NCBI RefSeq assembly: GCF_014196345.1
Contig: NZ_JACIDN010000002.1
Coordinates: 496,001-560,000 of the forward strand
Direction: 5' to 3'
Source of the DNA: Methylobacterium brachythecii
GTDB taxonomy: Bacteria; Pseudomonadota; Alphaproteobacteria; Rhizobiales; Beijerinckiaceae
Length of the DNA: 64,000 bases
Shown: positions 33,399 to 41,429 of the stretch, piece after piece
Numbering within the stretch: position 1 is the stretch's first letter
How the letters are laid out: each line of letters opens with the position of its first letter
Translations under genes and position numbers: made by a program
Notes under the pieces: generated by a model
Database searches by the model: none
What the model was told of the DNA's origin: nothing
What the model saw: only the letters and a program-made list of their open reading frames with translations

Positions 33399-34115
33399 AT
33401 GCAGGATTCCTTCGACGTTACGACGATCATCTTCCTGGCGCTCGCGGTCTTCGTGATCTGGCGGCTTCGCTCGGTGCTGGGCCAGAAGACGGGGGCCGAG
33501 CGCTCGCCGTTCCGCCCGGTCGAGCGAAACCGGACCGAGCCGCCGGCCGGCCGCGCCGAGAGCGACAACGTGGTGCGCCTGCCGGGCGCGGACCGTCCGC
33601 AGGCCGCCGCACCCGCCGCGGCGCCGGTGCGAGACTGGCGCGGCATCGCCGAGCCCGGTTCGCCGGTAGCGAGCGGACTCGAACAGGTGCTCCAGCTCGA
33701 GCCGAACTTCGATCCGCGCGGCTTCGTCGAGGGCGCCAAGCAGGCCTACGAGGCCATCGTGCTGGCCTTCAACAAGGGTGACCGCAAGACCCTGCGCAGC
33801 CTGCTCTCTCGCGAAGTCGCCGAGGGCTTCGAGCGCGCGATTAGCGAGCGCGAGCAGCGCAAGGAAACCTCCGAGGCCACCTTCGTCTCGATCGATAAGG
33901 CCGAGATCGTCGCCGTCGACGTGAAGAACCGGATGGCCCAGATCACCGTGCGCTTCCTGTCGAGCCTGATCACCGCGACGCGCGACGCGGACGGCAAGGT
34001 GATCGACGGCAGCGCCGAGGCGGTGGTCGAGGTGCCCGACGTCTGGACCTTCGCCCGCACCCTCGGCAGCCGCGATCCCAACTGGCAGCTCGTCGCCACC
34101 GAGGCCGGCAGCTGA
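33399..34115 (+). CDS. Tim44/TimA-type membrane adaptor protein
   Basis: A 238-residue protein with one N-terminal transmembrane helix (residues 5-20, TTIIFLALAVFVIWRL), a low-complexity proline/alanine linker to about residue 95, and a C-terminal Tim44-like domain (FDPRGFVEGAKQAYEAIVLAFNKGDRKTLRSLLSREV, split here). PDVWTFARTLGSRDPNWQLVATE at the end is typical. Related to the mitochondrial import-motor subunit, in bacteria it probably acts at the inner membrane, perhaps with secretion or quality control. A GTG directly upstream of this ATG is an alternative start. It is coupled to mltA 16 bp downstream. Confidence 0.9.
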   Translation: MQDSFDVTTIIFLALAVFVIWRLRSVLGQKTGAERSPFRPVERNRTEPPAGRAESDNVVRLPGADRPQAAAPAAAPVRDWRGIAEPGSPVASGLEQVLQLEPNFDPRGFVEGAKQAYEAIVLAFNKGDRKTLRSLLSREVAEGFERAISEREQRKETSEATFVSIDKAEIVAVDVKNRMAQITVRFLSSLITATRDADGKVIDGSAEAVVEVPDVWTFARTLGSRDPNWQLVATEAGS

Positions 34116-34131
34116 CCCGACTGCGCGAAAA

Positions 34132-35337
34132 ATGGCCGCATCCAGGTCCACATCCATCGCCGCGATCGCGGCGGCTGCGGCCTTCCTCGTTGTTCCGGCT
34201 CAGGCAGCCGAGCCGCTTCGCTTCGGCGAGGCGGTGCTCGAACCGCTCGCGCTGACGAGCCTTCCCGGCTTCGCGGCGGACGACCAAGCCGCCGCCCTGG
34301 ACGCCTTCCGCCTCACCTGCAACGCGCCGCTCGCCGCCCTCAGCCAGCTGGCCGGCGTTCACGGCTCCACGACGGATCTCGCCGCCGCCTGTGAGGCTGC
34401 CCGCGCCATCCCGCGCGAAAATGCCCGTGCCTTCTTCGAGAGCACGTTCACCGCCTACCGCGTCACCCGGCCGGCGCGCGCGATCGAATCCGAGCGGCAT
34501 GCGGGCTTCCTTACGGGGTATTTCGAGCCGGAGCTCACAGCCTCGCTCATCCCCGCTCCGGGTTTCACGGCCGCGGCTCTCGGCCGCCCTGACGATCTCG
34601 TCGCCATCGAGCCCGGCCAAACTCCGCCGGGCCTCGATCCGTCACTGCGCTTTGCCCGGAAGACGCCGACGGGCTTCGAGCCCTATCCCGACCGGGCCGC
34701 GATCGAGGATGGCGCGCTTGGCGACCACGCGAAGCCCGTGCTCTGGCTGCGCGATCCGGTCGACCTGTTCGTGCTGCAGGTTCAAGGCTCAGGCCGCGTG
34801 CGCTTGCCCGACGGGCGCAGCCTGCGCGTGCGCTACGACGGCAAGAACGGCCGGCCCTACAGCTCGGTCGTCAAGACGATCGTCACCGAGGGCCATCTGC
34901 CCCTCGAAGGGCTGACCTTCGCGCGCTGGGCGGGCTGGCTGCGCGCCCATCCGGCCGAGGCTCGGCGGCTGATGCGGACCAACGCGGCCTACGTCTTCTT
35001 CAAGGTCGAGGAGGCGACGGACGTCGCCCTCGGTCCGCCGGGCGGCGCGGGCGTGCCGCTGACGCCCGGCCGCAGCCTCGCCGTCGATGCCACGCTCTGG
35101 CGTTACGGTCTGCCGTTCTGGCTCGACGGCCAGCTCTCGCCGGATGCCGGCCAGCGCGGGCGCCTCGTGGTGGCGCAGGATACCGGCTCGGCGATCGTTG
35201 GCCCGGCGCGTGGCGACCTCTATCTCGGCACGGGGGATGCGGCGGGCGCCGCCGCCGGCAACCTGCGCCACGCAATCAGCTTCGTCGTGCTGCTCCCGAA
35301 ACCCTCGGCTCCGCCGGCTTCGGCGGATGCCCGCTGA
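34132..35337 (+). CDS. mltA: Membrane-bound lytic murein transglycosylase A
   Basis: A 401-residue periplasmic peptidoglycan lyase. A signal peptide covers residues 1-24 (SIAAIAAAAAFLVVPAQAA). The MltA barrel domain includes RHAGFLTGYFEPEL and DLFVLQVQGSGRVRLPDG; the 3D domain near the C-terminus holds the catalytic aspartates in VVAQDTGSAIVGPARGDLYLGTG. It cleaves the MurNAc-GlcNAc bond with formation of 1,6-anhydro ends during wall remodelling. No lipobox cysteine is seen, so it is likely soluble or held otherwise. Part of the Tim44-like/mltA/Smr string. Confidence 0.93.
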   Translation: MAASRSTSIAAIAAAAAFLVVPAQAAEPLRFGEAVLEPLALTSLPGFAADDQAAALDAFRLTCNAPLAALSQLAGVHGSTTDLAAACEAARAIPRENARAFFESTFTAYRVTRPARAIESERHAGFLTGYFEPELTASLIPAPGFTAAALGRPDDLVAIEPGQTPPGLDPSLRFARKTPTGFEPYPDRAAIEDGALGDHAKPVLWLRDPVDLFVLQVQGSGRVRLPDGRSLRVRYDGKNGRPYSSVVKTIVTEGHLPLEGLTFARWAGWLRAHPAEARRLMRTNAAYVFFKVEEATDVALGPPGGAGVPLTPGRSLAVDATLWRYGLPFWLDGQLSPDAGQRGRLVVAQDTGSAIVGPARGDLYLGTGDAAGAAAGNLRHAISFVVLLPKPSAPPASADAR

Positions 35338-35356
35338 CTCTCCATGCGCAAGAGAC

Positions 35357-35464
35357 AGCCTCCCCGTCATTGCGAGCGCAGCGAAGCAATCCAGGATCGC
35401 ACCCGCGACGTCGGCGCGTCGGCTCTGGATTGTTACCCTGCGCTCGCAATGACGGAAGGGAGGC
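35357..35464. repeat. REP-like palindromic element, copy 2
   Basis: Imperfect inverted arms, about 35357-35395 and 35424-35464, share the CATTGCGAGCGCAGCGAAGC core with copies 1 and 3; the loop keeps CGACGTCGGCGCGTCGGCT. It lies between mltA and the Smr gene and may weaken transcription into the latter. Confidence 0.85.
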
Positions 35465-35483
35465 TGGATCGGCCAGGGTCTCC

Positions 35484-36128
35484 ATGAGACGGCCGCGACG
35501 ACCACGCACGCTCTCGGGTGAAGAGGCACGCCTCTGGGGTGAAATCGCCAAGCTGATCACTCCCCTGCGCGGCCGTGCCAAGCCGAAGCTCGATGAGCCG
35601 ACGGCCTCTGCCCCGGTCAAGGCGGAAAGGAAGCGCGCCGCCCTCCCCGTCGCCGCAAAGCCCGTCGAGCCGCCGAGGCCGATCCAGAAACCGGCATCGC
35701 ATCGCCCAGTGAAGCTCGCCGAGCTGGCGCGTGCGCCGGCCGTCCCGTCGCCGCAGCCCTTCACGCTAACGTCGGCTCCCAAGGCGCCCGGACTGGAGCG
35801 CCGCGAGCGCATGGGCCTTCGCCGGGGGACGCTGACGATCGACGCCCGCATCGACCTGCACGGCCTCTACCAGGCGGATGCCCACGCCGCGCTCGTCAGA
35901 TTCCTGCTGCGCTCGCGCCAGGCCGGTCATGCCCGGGTTCTCGTCGTAACGGGCAAGGGCGGGGATACCGCCGCCGACGGAGCTTTCTCCGAGCGCGGCG
36001 TGCTTCGCCGCTCCGTGCCGCATTGGCTGCGCGGCGGCGAATTGCGCACCATAGTATTGGGCTTCGAGGAGGCCGCGCGGCATCACGGCGGAGCCGGCGC
36101 GCTCTATGTCCGCCTGCGGCGGCGCTGA
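35484..36128 (+). CDS. Smr/MutS2-type domain protein
   Basis: A 214-residue protein with a long basic, proline-rich N-terminal half and a C-terminal Smr domain (about residues 115-212). The domain reads ARIDLHGLYQADAHAALVRFL, VLVVTGKGGDT, GVLRRSVPHWL and HHGGAGALYVRLRR, with the D-x-H-G and T-G-x-G signatures. Smr domains nick or bind branched DNA or RNA; a free-standing form next to mltA is common in the order. The ATG at 35484 follows a weak AGG. Earlier in-frame starts fall inside the repeat element and are rejected. Confidence 0.85.
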   Translation: MRRPRRPRTLSGEEARLWGEIAKLITPLRGRAKPKLDEPTASAPVKAERKRAALPVAAKPVEPPRPIQKPASHRPVKLAELARAPAVPSPQPFTLTSAPKAPGLERRERMGLRRGTLTIDARIDLHGLYQADAHAALVRFLLRSRQAGHARVLVVTGKGGDTAADGAFSERGVLRRSVPHWLRGGELRTIVLGFEEAARHHGGAGALYVRLRRR

Positions 36129-36141
36129 GGTGCGGCTTCGG

Positions 36142-36537
36142 ATGACGATGCGTCTCTACGCACGACTTCTGTCTGCTGGTTTCGTCGGCGTGGTGGGCGG
36201 CCCGACGCGGGCGCAGGAGCCGCAGGTCGTCGAGCTGCTGAAAGGATACCGCTGCATGCTGGCGGCGGCATCGTCCGGCGGTGAGCCTCTCGTCGTCCGG
36301 GACGCACCGCGAGCGGGGGCCGCCGAACTCGGAATGCCCGAGGAACCTGTCATCGCGGCCGTCTCCGCGCGCAGCGTGAAGGGCTAAACGCGCGTCCTGA
36401 TGCCGGACGGCCGGCGCGGCTGGATTCTCCGCCGCCGACTGGTGCCTTGGGCCACCTCCGCCTCGCCGGGGCTGCGCTGCCTGCCGGCGAGGATGTCGGA
36501 CGGGCGTCTCGGCTTCAGCTATGTCCATCCCGGCTGA
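36142..36537 (+). pseudogene. SH3-like exported protein gene broken by one in-frame stop
   Basis: The frame encodes a signal peptide (SAGFVGVVGGPTRAQ), an SH3-like segment (LVVRDAPRAGAAELG) and ends at TAA 36385-36387 after SARSVKG. The same frame then continues without another stop to TGA at 36535-36537 and encodes TRVLMPDGRRGWILRRRLV, the usual second half of such SH3 domains. Thus a single base change seems to have created the stop; a sequencing error or readthrough are alternatives. An intact relative is the SH3-like gene at 10.2 kb. It follows the Smr gene by 13 bp. Confidence 0.72.
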
Positions 36538-36775
36538 CGGCCTCCCGTCCTCGACGGCGGCCTTGAGCCGGGCATCGAAACGCGCTAAGCACGCTCGCTT
36601 TCCGATCGTAGTCGTGCCGCATCCGGGGCCCCCGAGGTCCATTCAAGACGATGCGCGGGCCGATCGCTTCCGGCGATGACGATCCGACCCGTGGCGCTCC
36701 TCCTGCACCCGGCTCGAACGAAATCCTCCCCACCCACCTTCCTCTCCCCGCACTCCGTCGGTTCGAAATCTCCCC

Positions 36776-38119
36776 ATGACGTCACAGAACGACGCTCCGG
36801 TTTCCACGGACGAGCCCGTCGAGGCACCGGTCGCGGTTGCCGAGACCGAGGCCCGCCGCGAGGTCAAGCTTCAGGACCTGAAAGCGAAGTCGCCCACCGA
36901 GCTCATCACCTTCGCCGAGGAAGTCGAGGTCGAGAACGCCTCGACCATGCGCAAGCAAGAGCTGATGTTCGCGATCCTGAAGCAGCTCGCTGCCAGGGAA
37001 ACCGAGATCATCGGCGCCGGCACCGTCGAGGTGCTGCAGGACGGCTTCGGCTTCCTGCGCTCGTCGGAATCGAACTACCTGCCCGGCCCGGACGACATCT
37101 ACATCTCGCCGCTGCAGATCCGCCGCTTCGGCCTGCGCACCGGCGATACCGTCGAAGGCCCGATCCGCGGCCCCAAGGACGGCGAGCGCTACTTCGCGCT
37201 GCTCAAGGTCAACACGATCAACTTCGAGAACCCCGAGAAGATCAAGCACAAGGTCCATTTCGACAACCTGACGCCGCTCTTCCCGACGCAGCGCTTCAAG
37301 CTCGAACTCGACGCGCCGCCGAAGAAGGACTTCTCGCCGCGGATCATCGACATCGTGGCGCCGATCGGTAAGGGCCAGCGCGCCCTGATCGTCGCGCCGC
37401 CGCGCACCGGTAAGACCGTGCTGATGCAGAACATCGCGCAGTCGATCACCATCAACCACCCCGAATGCTACCTCATCGTGCTGCTCATCGACGAGCGCCC
37501 GGAAGAGGTCACCGACATGATCCGCTCGGTGAAGGGCGAGGTCATCGCCTCGACCTTCGACGAGCCGGCGACCCGCCACGTCCAGGTCGCCGAGATGGTG
37601 ATCGAGAAGGCCAAGCGCCTCGTGGAGCATGGCCGCGACGTGGTCATCCTGCTCGATTCGATCACCCGCCTCGGCCGCGCCTACAACACGGTGGTGCCGT
37701 CCTCCGGCAAGGTGCTGACCGGCGGTGTCGACGCCAACGCCCTGCAGCGCCCGAAGCGCTTCTTCGGTGCCGCCCGCAATATCGAGGAGGGCGGCTCGCT
37801 CTCGATCATCGCCACCGCGCTCATCGATACCGGCTCGCGCATGGACGAGGTGATCTTCGAAGAGTTCAAGGGCACCGGTAACTCGGAAATCATCCTGGAC
37901 CGCAAGGTCTCGGACAAGCGCATCTTCCCGGCGATCGACATCACCCGCTCCGGCACCCGCAAGGAGGAGCTGCTGGTCCCGGCCGACGCGCTCAAGAAGA
38001 CCTACGTCCTGCGCCGCATCCTGAACCCGATGGGCGTCACCGACGCGATCGAGTTCCTGATGGACAAGCTCCGCCAGACCAAGACCAACGGCGACTTCTT
38101 CGACTCGATGAACACCTGA
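36776..38119 (+). CDS. rho: Transcription termination factor Rho
   Basis: A 447-residue hexameric RNA-dependent ATPase that ends transcription at unstructured C-rich RNA. The N-terminal RNA-binding domain has [29 protein letters not shown] (OB-fold, part only). The motor has Walker [13 protein letters not shown], Walker [17 protein letters not shown], the Q-loop [15 protein letters not shown] and the R-loop region [22 protein letters not shown] 28-residue acidic leader makes it longer than the E. coli protein. A strong palindrome begins right after its stop. Confidence 0.98.
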   Translation: MTSQNDAPVSTDEPVEAPVAVAETEARREVKLQDLKAKSPTELITFAEEVEVENASTMRKQELMFAILKQLAARETEIIGAGTVEVLQDGFGFLRSSESNYLPGPDDIYISPLQIRRFGLRTGDTVEGPIRGPKDGERYFALLKVNTINFENPEKIKHKVHFDNLTPLFPTQRFKLELDAPPKKDFSPRIIDIVAPIGKGQRALIVAPPRTGKTVLMQNIAQSITINHPECYLIVLLIDERPEEVTDMIRSVKGEVIASTFDEPATRHVQVAEMVIEKAKRLVEHGRDVVILLDSITRLGRAYNTVVPSSGKVLTGGVDANALQRPKRFFGAARNIEEGGSLSIIATALIDTGSRMDEVIFEEFKGTGNSEIILDRKVSDKRIFPAIDITRSGTRKEELLVPADALKKTYVLRRILNPMGVTDAIEFLMDKLRQTKTNGDFFDSMNT

Positions 38120-38120
38120 G

Positions 38121-38213
38121 CCGTCATTGCGAGAGCAGCGAAGCAATCCAGGGCCACAGCCGCAACGTCGGCGCGTTGGCTCTGGATTGCTTCGCTCTCG
38201 CTCGCAATAACGG
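38121..38213. repeat. REP-like palindromic element, copy 3
   Basis: Starts one base after the rho stop codon. Arms GTCATTGCGAG(A/C)GCAGCGAAGC and its near-complement on the right, around a CAACGTCGGCGCGTTGGC loop, match copies 1 and 2 with a few changes. Its RNA would form a long hairpin between rho and mnmE, so it may act in rho mRNA stability or termination. Confidence 0.88.
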
Positions 38214-38233
38214 GGTTGGGGTGAGAAGCGCCG

Positions 38234-39568
38234 ATGGCCGGTCTCTCGCAAATGCCGTCCTCCGCCGAACCCACACTCTTCGCACCTGCCAGCGGTTTCG
38301 GCCGTGCGGCGGTCTGCGTGATCCGCATCAGCGGGCCGGTCTGTAGAGATCTGCTCGAGGCAATCGCCGGCACCGTGCCCGCCCCGCGCCGGCTGTCACT
38401 GCGCGCCCTTCGCGATCCCGAAACCAGCGAAATTCTCGACCGCGGCCTCGTCGTCTTCATGCCGGGGCCGGCCACCTTCACCGGCGAGGACATGGCCGAG
38501 CTTCACCTTCATGGCGGCCTCGCCGTGCGCCATGCCGTGCTCGGGGCACTCGCGCGGTTCCCCGACTGCCGAGCCGCCGGCCCCGGCGATTTTTCGCGAC
38601 GCGCCGCCTTCAACGGCCGGCTCGACCTTACGCAGGCCGAAGGCATCGCCGACCTCGTCGATGCCGAGACCGAGGCCCAGCGCCGGCAGGCCCTTCGCCA
38701 GCTCGACGGCGCGCTGGGCCGGCAGGTCGAGACCTGGCGCCTGTCGGCAATCGACCTCTACGCCCGCACGGAGGCCGCCCTCGACTTCGCCGACGAGGGC
38801 GATGTCGACGAGGAGAGCCTGGAGGCCGGTCTCGCGGAGGATGCGCGCGCGCTGGCGGACGGCATTCGCATCGCGCTCGGCGACGGGCGGCGCGGCGAGC
38901 GGCTCCGCGAGGGCTTCTTCGTGGTTCTGGCCGGGGCGCCGAATGCCGGAAAGTCGACGCTGCTCAACGCTCTCGCCGGCCGCGAGGCGGCTATCGTCTC
39001 CGACATCCCCGGCACCACCCGCGACGCCATCGAGGTCCGCTGCGACCTCGGCGGTCTCCCGGTGGTGCTCGTCGACACGGCTGGCCTGCGCGAGACCGAC
39101 GATCCCGTGGAATCCGAGGGCATTCGCCGGACGCGGCGCCGGATGGAGGATGCCGACCTCGTGCTGCACCTGCTGCCGCCCGACGCAGCGACCGATCCAG
39201 AGGCGACCTCGGCGCGAGGCGTTGCAGTTCGCACCAAGATCGATCTCAGATGCGCCGCGGAGACCGGTGCACTCGGCGTCTCCGCCATGACCGGTGCCGG
39301 TCTCGACGGGTTGCTCGACGCCATTCGCGCCGCGGCCGAAGCCTCGCTCGGCGGCGGGGATGCCCTGGTCACGCGCGAGCGCCACCGCGAGGCCCTGACA
39401 CGCGCCTGCGATCACCTCGACCGGGTCGCGCAGGGCGTCGCGGCTGCGCCGGAACTCGTTGCCGAAGATCTGCGCCTTGCCGTGCGGGCGCTCGGCACCG
39501 TCGTCGGCCATGTCGGCGTCGATGAGATGCTCGACCGATTGTTTGCCGGCTTCTGCATCGGCAAGTAG
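38234..39568 (+). CDS. mnmE: tRNA modification GTPase MnmE
   Basis: A 444-residue GTPase that, with MnmG and methylene-tetrahydrofolate, adds the 5-carboxymethylaminomethyl group to wobble uridines. The N-terminal folate-binding domain begins SEPTLFAPASGFGRAAV..., followed by GRGFSRRAAFNGRLDLTQAEG-like GDFSRRAAFNGRLDLTQAEG. The G domain has GAPNAGKSTLLNAL, GTTRDAIEV, DTAGLRE and TKIDL. The C-terminus ends with FCIGK, the conserved cysteine tail. It is 20 bp after the palindrome. In many relatives mnmG follows; here a PilZ gene converges instead. Confidence 0.97.
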   Translation: MAGLSQMPSSAEPTLFAPASGFGRAAVCVIRISGPVCRDLLEAIAGTVPAPRRLSLRALRDPETSEILDRGLVVFMPGPATFTGEDMAELHLHGGLAVRHAVLGALARFPDCRAAGPGDFSRRAAFNGRLDLTQAEGIADLVDAETEAQRRQALRQLDGALGRQVETWRLSAIDLYARTEAALDFADEGDVDEESLEAGLAEDARALADGIRIALGDGRRGERLREGFFVVLAGAPNAGKSTLLNALAGREAAIVSDIPGTTRDAIEVRCDLGGLPVVLVDTAGLRETDDPVESEGIRRTRRRMEDADLVLHLLPPDAATDPEATSARGVAVRTKIDLRCAAETGALGVSAMTGAGLDGLLDAIRAAAEASLGGGDALVTRERHREALTRACDHLDRVAQGVAAAPELVAEDLRLAVRALGTVVGHVGVDEMLDRLFAGFCIGK

Positions 39569-39575
39569 CGCCGAC

Positions 39576-39914
39576 TCAGTGGAGCCGACGGTCCCCGTTC
39601 CGGCGTTCGAACGCCATCGCGATCCGGGCTGCCGAGGGGGCAGCCTCGGTTCGTTCCTCGCCGTTCGGTTGTGCGAAGCGGACACCCGCCTCGTCGCCCC
39701 GGCGCCAGACCAGCTCCACCAGCTGCGTCGTTTCGTGACGATCGACGACGAGGTCGAAGCGCTCAGGCAGCGGGACGGCACCGCTCACCCTCAGCCGCGC
39801 GCCGCCCGACGACAGGTCGCGCAGCAGGCAGCTCGTGTCGGAATAGATGCGCCGATGGACGATCCGTCCACCGAGATAGACACGCCCCCGTGGGGCCTGG
39901 CGACGCTCGCTCAC
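39576..39914 (-). CDS. PilZ domain protein, predicted c-di-GMP receptor
   Basis: A 112-residue single-domain PilZ protein. The c-di-GMP motifs are present: R-x3-R in ERRQAPRGR near residue 5 and D-x-S-x2-G in LRDLSSGGARL. The later strand LVELVWRRGDEAGVRF is typical. GTG at 39914 is chosen because AAAAGG precedes it and it places the R-x3-R at the N-terminus, where it normally lies; a TTG 42 nt upstream is less likely. It converges with mnmE, 7 bp apart. Its target is unknown, but the GGDEF-EAL protein in this window could supply its ligand. Confidence 0.85.
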   Translation of the reverse strand: MSERRQAPRGRVYLGGRIVHRRIYSDTSCLLRDLSSGGARLRVSGAVPLPERFDLVVDRHETTQLVELVWRRGDEAGVRFAQPNGEERTEAAPSAARIAMAFERRNGDRRLH

Positions 39915-40025
39915 GGCTGAGCCTTTTGAACAGATGGTTGCACTGCGCTCCGTCAATGCAATCGAATACCAGAAAGCTGCCGCCGGCCAATCTTTACGTT
40001 TCGTTAAGGTTGACGGTGCGGGGCG

Positions 40026-40787
40026 TCATGCCGCCGGCGGCCCCGTCGGCTCGACGTCGCCGCGGCGTTGTAACTGCAGAGCGACGAACCAGCACAGGGC
40101 CGCCCATGCTGCGCCGACGGTCCAGCCGGCCAGGACGTCGCTTGGCCAATGCACGCCGAGGTAGACGCGGCTCAATCCCACCAGCAGCGTCATGGCGATG
40201 GCCAGGACCATGATCATGGCACTCACCCGGCGACGCCGCTCGACACGGGCGAGCAGGATTCCGAGCGTGAGGAAGGCGATGGCCGACATCATGGCGTGGC
40301 CAGACGGAAAGCTCGCCGTGAACACCTCCATGCCGTGCGGGACGAGGTCCGGCCGCGGCCGGTGGTAGAAGAGCTTGAGGACGGTCGAGACGCCCTCCCC
40401 GCCGCCCACCGCCGCCAGAACGAAGGCGGCTACGCGCCGACGCTGCGTCAGCGCGAGATAGGCGCAGACGCTGGCCGTCAGAACGACAATGGTGACGACG
40501 CTGCCCCAGCCGGTGATGTCGCGCATCGCTTCCTCGAGCCAGGGCGGTCCGATCGGGTCGGCGAGATCCGCAGGATTGCGCAGCGCGAGCAGTAGCCGGC
40601 GGTCGAGCGCCGCCGTCGAGCCCTCGCCGACTTCGTGCGCCAGGGCGAAGAAACCGTAGCCGAGCAGGCTGAGCGCGAGCAGCGAGACCAGCGGGCCGAC
40701 CTCGTTGAGGTAGAGCCTCAGCCAGATCCGGCTGGCCCCCCCGGCGATCGGTGCGCCGGTACGACGGGCGAGATCGAGCATGCCCAT
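40026..40787 (-). CDS. PAP2-family membrane phosphatase
   Basis: A 253-residue integral membrane phosphatase with about six helices. All three PAP2 motifs are visible: KLFYHRPRPD, SFPSGHAMM and SRVYLGVHWPSDV. Possible substrates are undecaprenyl pyrophosphate, phosphatidic acid, or lipid A phosphates; sequence does not decide. Active site faces the periplasm in relatives. Its ATG lies 2 bp after the stop of the 2'-5' RNA ligase-like gene, with GGGAG upstream in that gene, so the two are coupled. Confidence 0.9.
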   Translation of the reverse strand: MGMLDLARRTGAPIAGGASRIWLRLYLNEVGPLVSLLALSLLGYGFFALAHEVGEGSTAALDRRLLLALRNPADLADPIGPPWLEEAMRDITGWGSVVTIVVLTASVCAYLALTQRRRVAAFVLAAVGGGEGVSTVLKLFYHRPRPDLVPHGMEVFTASFPSGHAMMSAIAFLTLGILLARVERRRRVSAMIMVLAIAMTLLVGLSRVYLGVHWPSDVLAGWTVGAAWAALCWFVALQLQRRGDVEPTGPPAA

Positions 40788-40789
40788 CG

Positions 40790-41311
40790 CTAGCGGCTCC
40801 CGCCGAACAGCAGGGCGGCCCGCGGCTCCCAGGGCCCGCCGAGATAGCGCCACAGCAGCACGCCCGAGGCCGTGAACCGGAACGGCACGAAATCCCGCTC
40901 CAGATCGGCCTGCAGCGTGCGCGCCGTCTCGGGTTCTACCTTGTTCTGTACCGTGACGTGCGGGCGCCAACCTTGCCGGTCTTGCGGTGTCAGCCATTGC
41001 TCGAAGGCCGAGGCCAGACGCGCGCGAAACGCCGACAACGCCTCGCAATCCAGCACGAAGGCGACGCCGCGGCCGGTGAAGCGCAGGCCCGTCACCGAGA
41101 CATCCACCGGCTTCATCGCACGGGCGAGCCCGTCGATCGTATCGGTGATGCCGGCCTCCTCCTCGCCGGGAAGCGCATGAAACAGCGTGGCGTGAGCCGG
41201 AATCTTGTTGAGCGTCTCGGGAAAATGCCGGCGGCGCAGCTCCTCGAACCGCAGGAAGGTGTCTTCCTCCATCTGGAGCGTCAGGATCAGGGGCGGGATC
41301 GGTTCGGGCAT
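40790..41311 (-). CDS. 2'-5' RNA ligase family protein (2H phosphoesterase fold)
   Basis: A 173-residue protein with the two H-x-T-x motifs of the 2H superfamily: HATLFHAL and HVTVQNKV. RNA ligase/cyclic phosphodiesterase activity is known in some members; the cellular substrate is unclear. ATG at 41311 gives a start (MPEPIPPLILTLQM) that fits the fold; an in-frame start 51 nt upstream is less likely. It lies directly before the PAP2 gene and is divergent from the AlgX-like gene. Confidence 0.85.
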   Translation of the reverse strand: MPEPIPPLILTLQMEEDTFLRFEELRRRHFPETLNKIPAHATLFHALPGEEEAGITDTIDGLARAMKPVDVSVTGLRFTGRGVAFVLDCEALSAFRARLASAFEQWLTPQDRQGWRPHVTVQNKVEPETARTLQADLERDFVPFRFTASGVLLWRYLGGPWEPRAALLFGGSR

Positions 41312-41429
41312 GATCTCGTCGAAATGGCGCGGCAGTCCCACGGTTCCAATGGCGGGCCGCAACCGAGCGGCCTCACCGATGTCGCGGGGCGGGAATCGCC
41401 CTGGCGCGAAAATGGTCTAGACACCGCTG

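Noticed and set aside
3691..38213. CATTGCGAGCGC repeats as a CRISPR array
   Set aside because: Copies are palindromic, isolated and tens of kilobases apart, with no spacers or cas genes.
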